This document shows positions 31,687 to 31,727 of a stretch of DNA of 31,727 bases, piece by piece. Below the pieces are notes generated by a model that was not told the DNA's origin, searched no databases, and saw only the letters and a list, made by a program, of their open reading frames with translations. The first letter of the stretch is position 1; each line of letters starts with the position of its first letter. The DNA comes from JBEEPE01 sp964489645 (GTDB lineage Bacteria > Verrucomicrobiota > Verrucomicrobiia > Chthoniobacterales > Chthoniobacteraceae): assembly GCA_964489645.1 (NCBI GenBank), contig CAZAZT010000029.1, positions 1-31,727 of the forward strand, read 5' to 3'. Made by a program: the position numbers and the translations under genes.

Positions 31687-31727
31687 ATGGGAACGAAATT
31701 GTATGTCGGTGGGCTTCCGTACTCGAT
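31687..31727 (+). CDS. RRM-type RNA-binding protein, 5' fragment
   Basis: Only 13 codons and two bases are in the window: MGTKLYVGGLPYS. The LYVGGLPYS string matches the RNP2 strand that opens RNA-recognition-motif proteins (LYVGNLPYS in many bacterial glycine-rich RBPs), which are small cytoplasmic RNA binders often induced by cold. The first residues fit the usual very short N-terminus of this family, supporting the ATG at 31687. It is divergent from infA. No Shine-Dalgarno is present; a -10-like GATAAT ends five bases upstream. Confidence 0.7.
   Translation, partial: MGTKLYVGGLPYS

Overview
The window looks like a moderately high-GC chromosome segment from a bacterium of the Planctomycetes-Verrucomicrobia-Chlamydiae group, most likely Verrucomicrobiota. 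The main evidence is a paired DUF1592-type cytochrome-like protein and a Tat-exported DUF1552 protein, families that are expanded almost only in that group. A Tat-exported DUF3500-like protein and the frequent lack of clear Shine-Dalgarno sequences fit this. Nearly everything is ordinary chromosomal coding sequence. I see no insertion sequence, prophage, integrase, CRISPR array or rRNA gene. The + strand is richer in G than C almost throughout, even across minus-strand genes, so it is probably the leading strand.

Layout, left to right. Positions 1-1617 (minus): an MFS transporter, followed downstream by a secreted SGNH-like protein cut by the window edge. The transporter carries a 10-base C tract in its central loop. 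Positions 1992-9387 (plus): the chromosome-condensing ATPase Smc, a soluble three-PAS chemoreceptor whose middle PAS resembles that of Aer, and a YeiH-type membrane protein. Positions 9399-14131: a leaderless-type L,D-transpeptidase (minus) diverges from a compact biosynthetic run asd-rsmE-panC-nadB. Three of those four enzymes use aspartate or aspartate-derived carbon (lysine/DAP/threonine/methionine, pantothenate, NAD). Positions 14169-16152 (minus): a MarR regulator and a UbiD-family decarboxylase form a two-gene unit. Positions 16320-20762 (plus): a DEAD-box RNA helicase is followed closely by the transcription-repair coupling factor Mfd.

Positions 20808-25441 (minus) hold the least understood block: DUF1592 cytochrome-like protein, then Tat-exported DUF1552 protein, then an alpha/alpha-toroid prenyltransferase/cyclase-like protein. 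They are tightly spaced, and the last two overlap by four bases. Positions 25492-28935 (plus) are the classic translation/secretion run: a promoter, tRNA-Thr, tuf, tRNA-Trp, secE, nusG and rplK. It ends in a strong intrinsic terminator right after rplK, so rplA/rplJ/rplL/rpoBC do not follow as they do in most bacteria.

Positions 28998-29969 (plus) encode a Tat-signal DUF3500-like protein. Positions 30056-31472 (minus) read infA and then a three-gene cassette resembling E. coli yqjD-yqjE-yqjK (membrane-tail ribosome-associated protein, holin-like membrane protein, small membrane protein). The window ends with the first codons of an RRM-type RNA-binding protein on the plus strand, divergent from infA.

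The strongest candidates for under-described biology are the DUF1592/DUF1552/toroid operon, the transporter with a potential slippage switch, the Aer-like soluble chemoreceptor, and structured RNA leaders near tuf/tRNA-Trp and the RRM gene.
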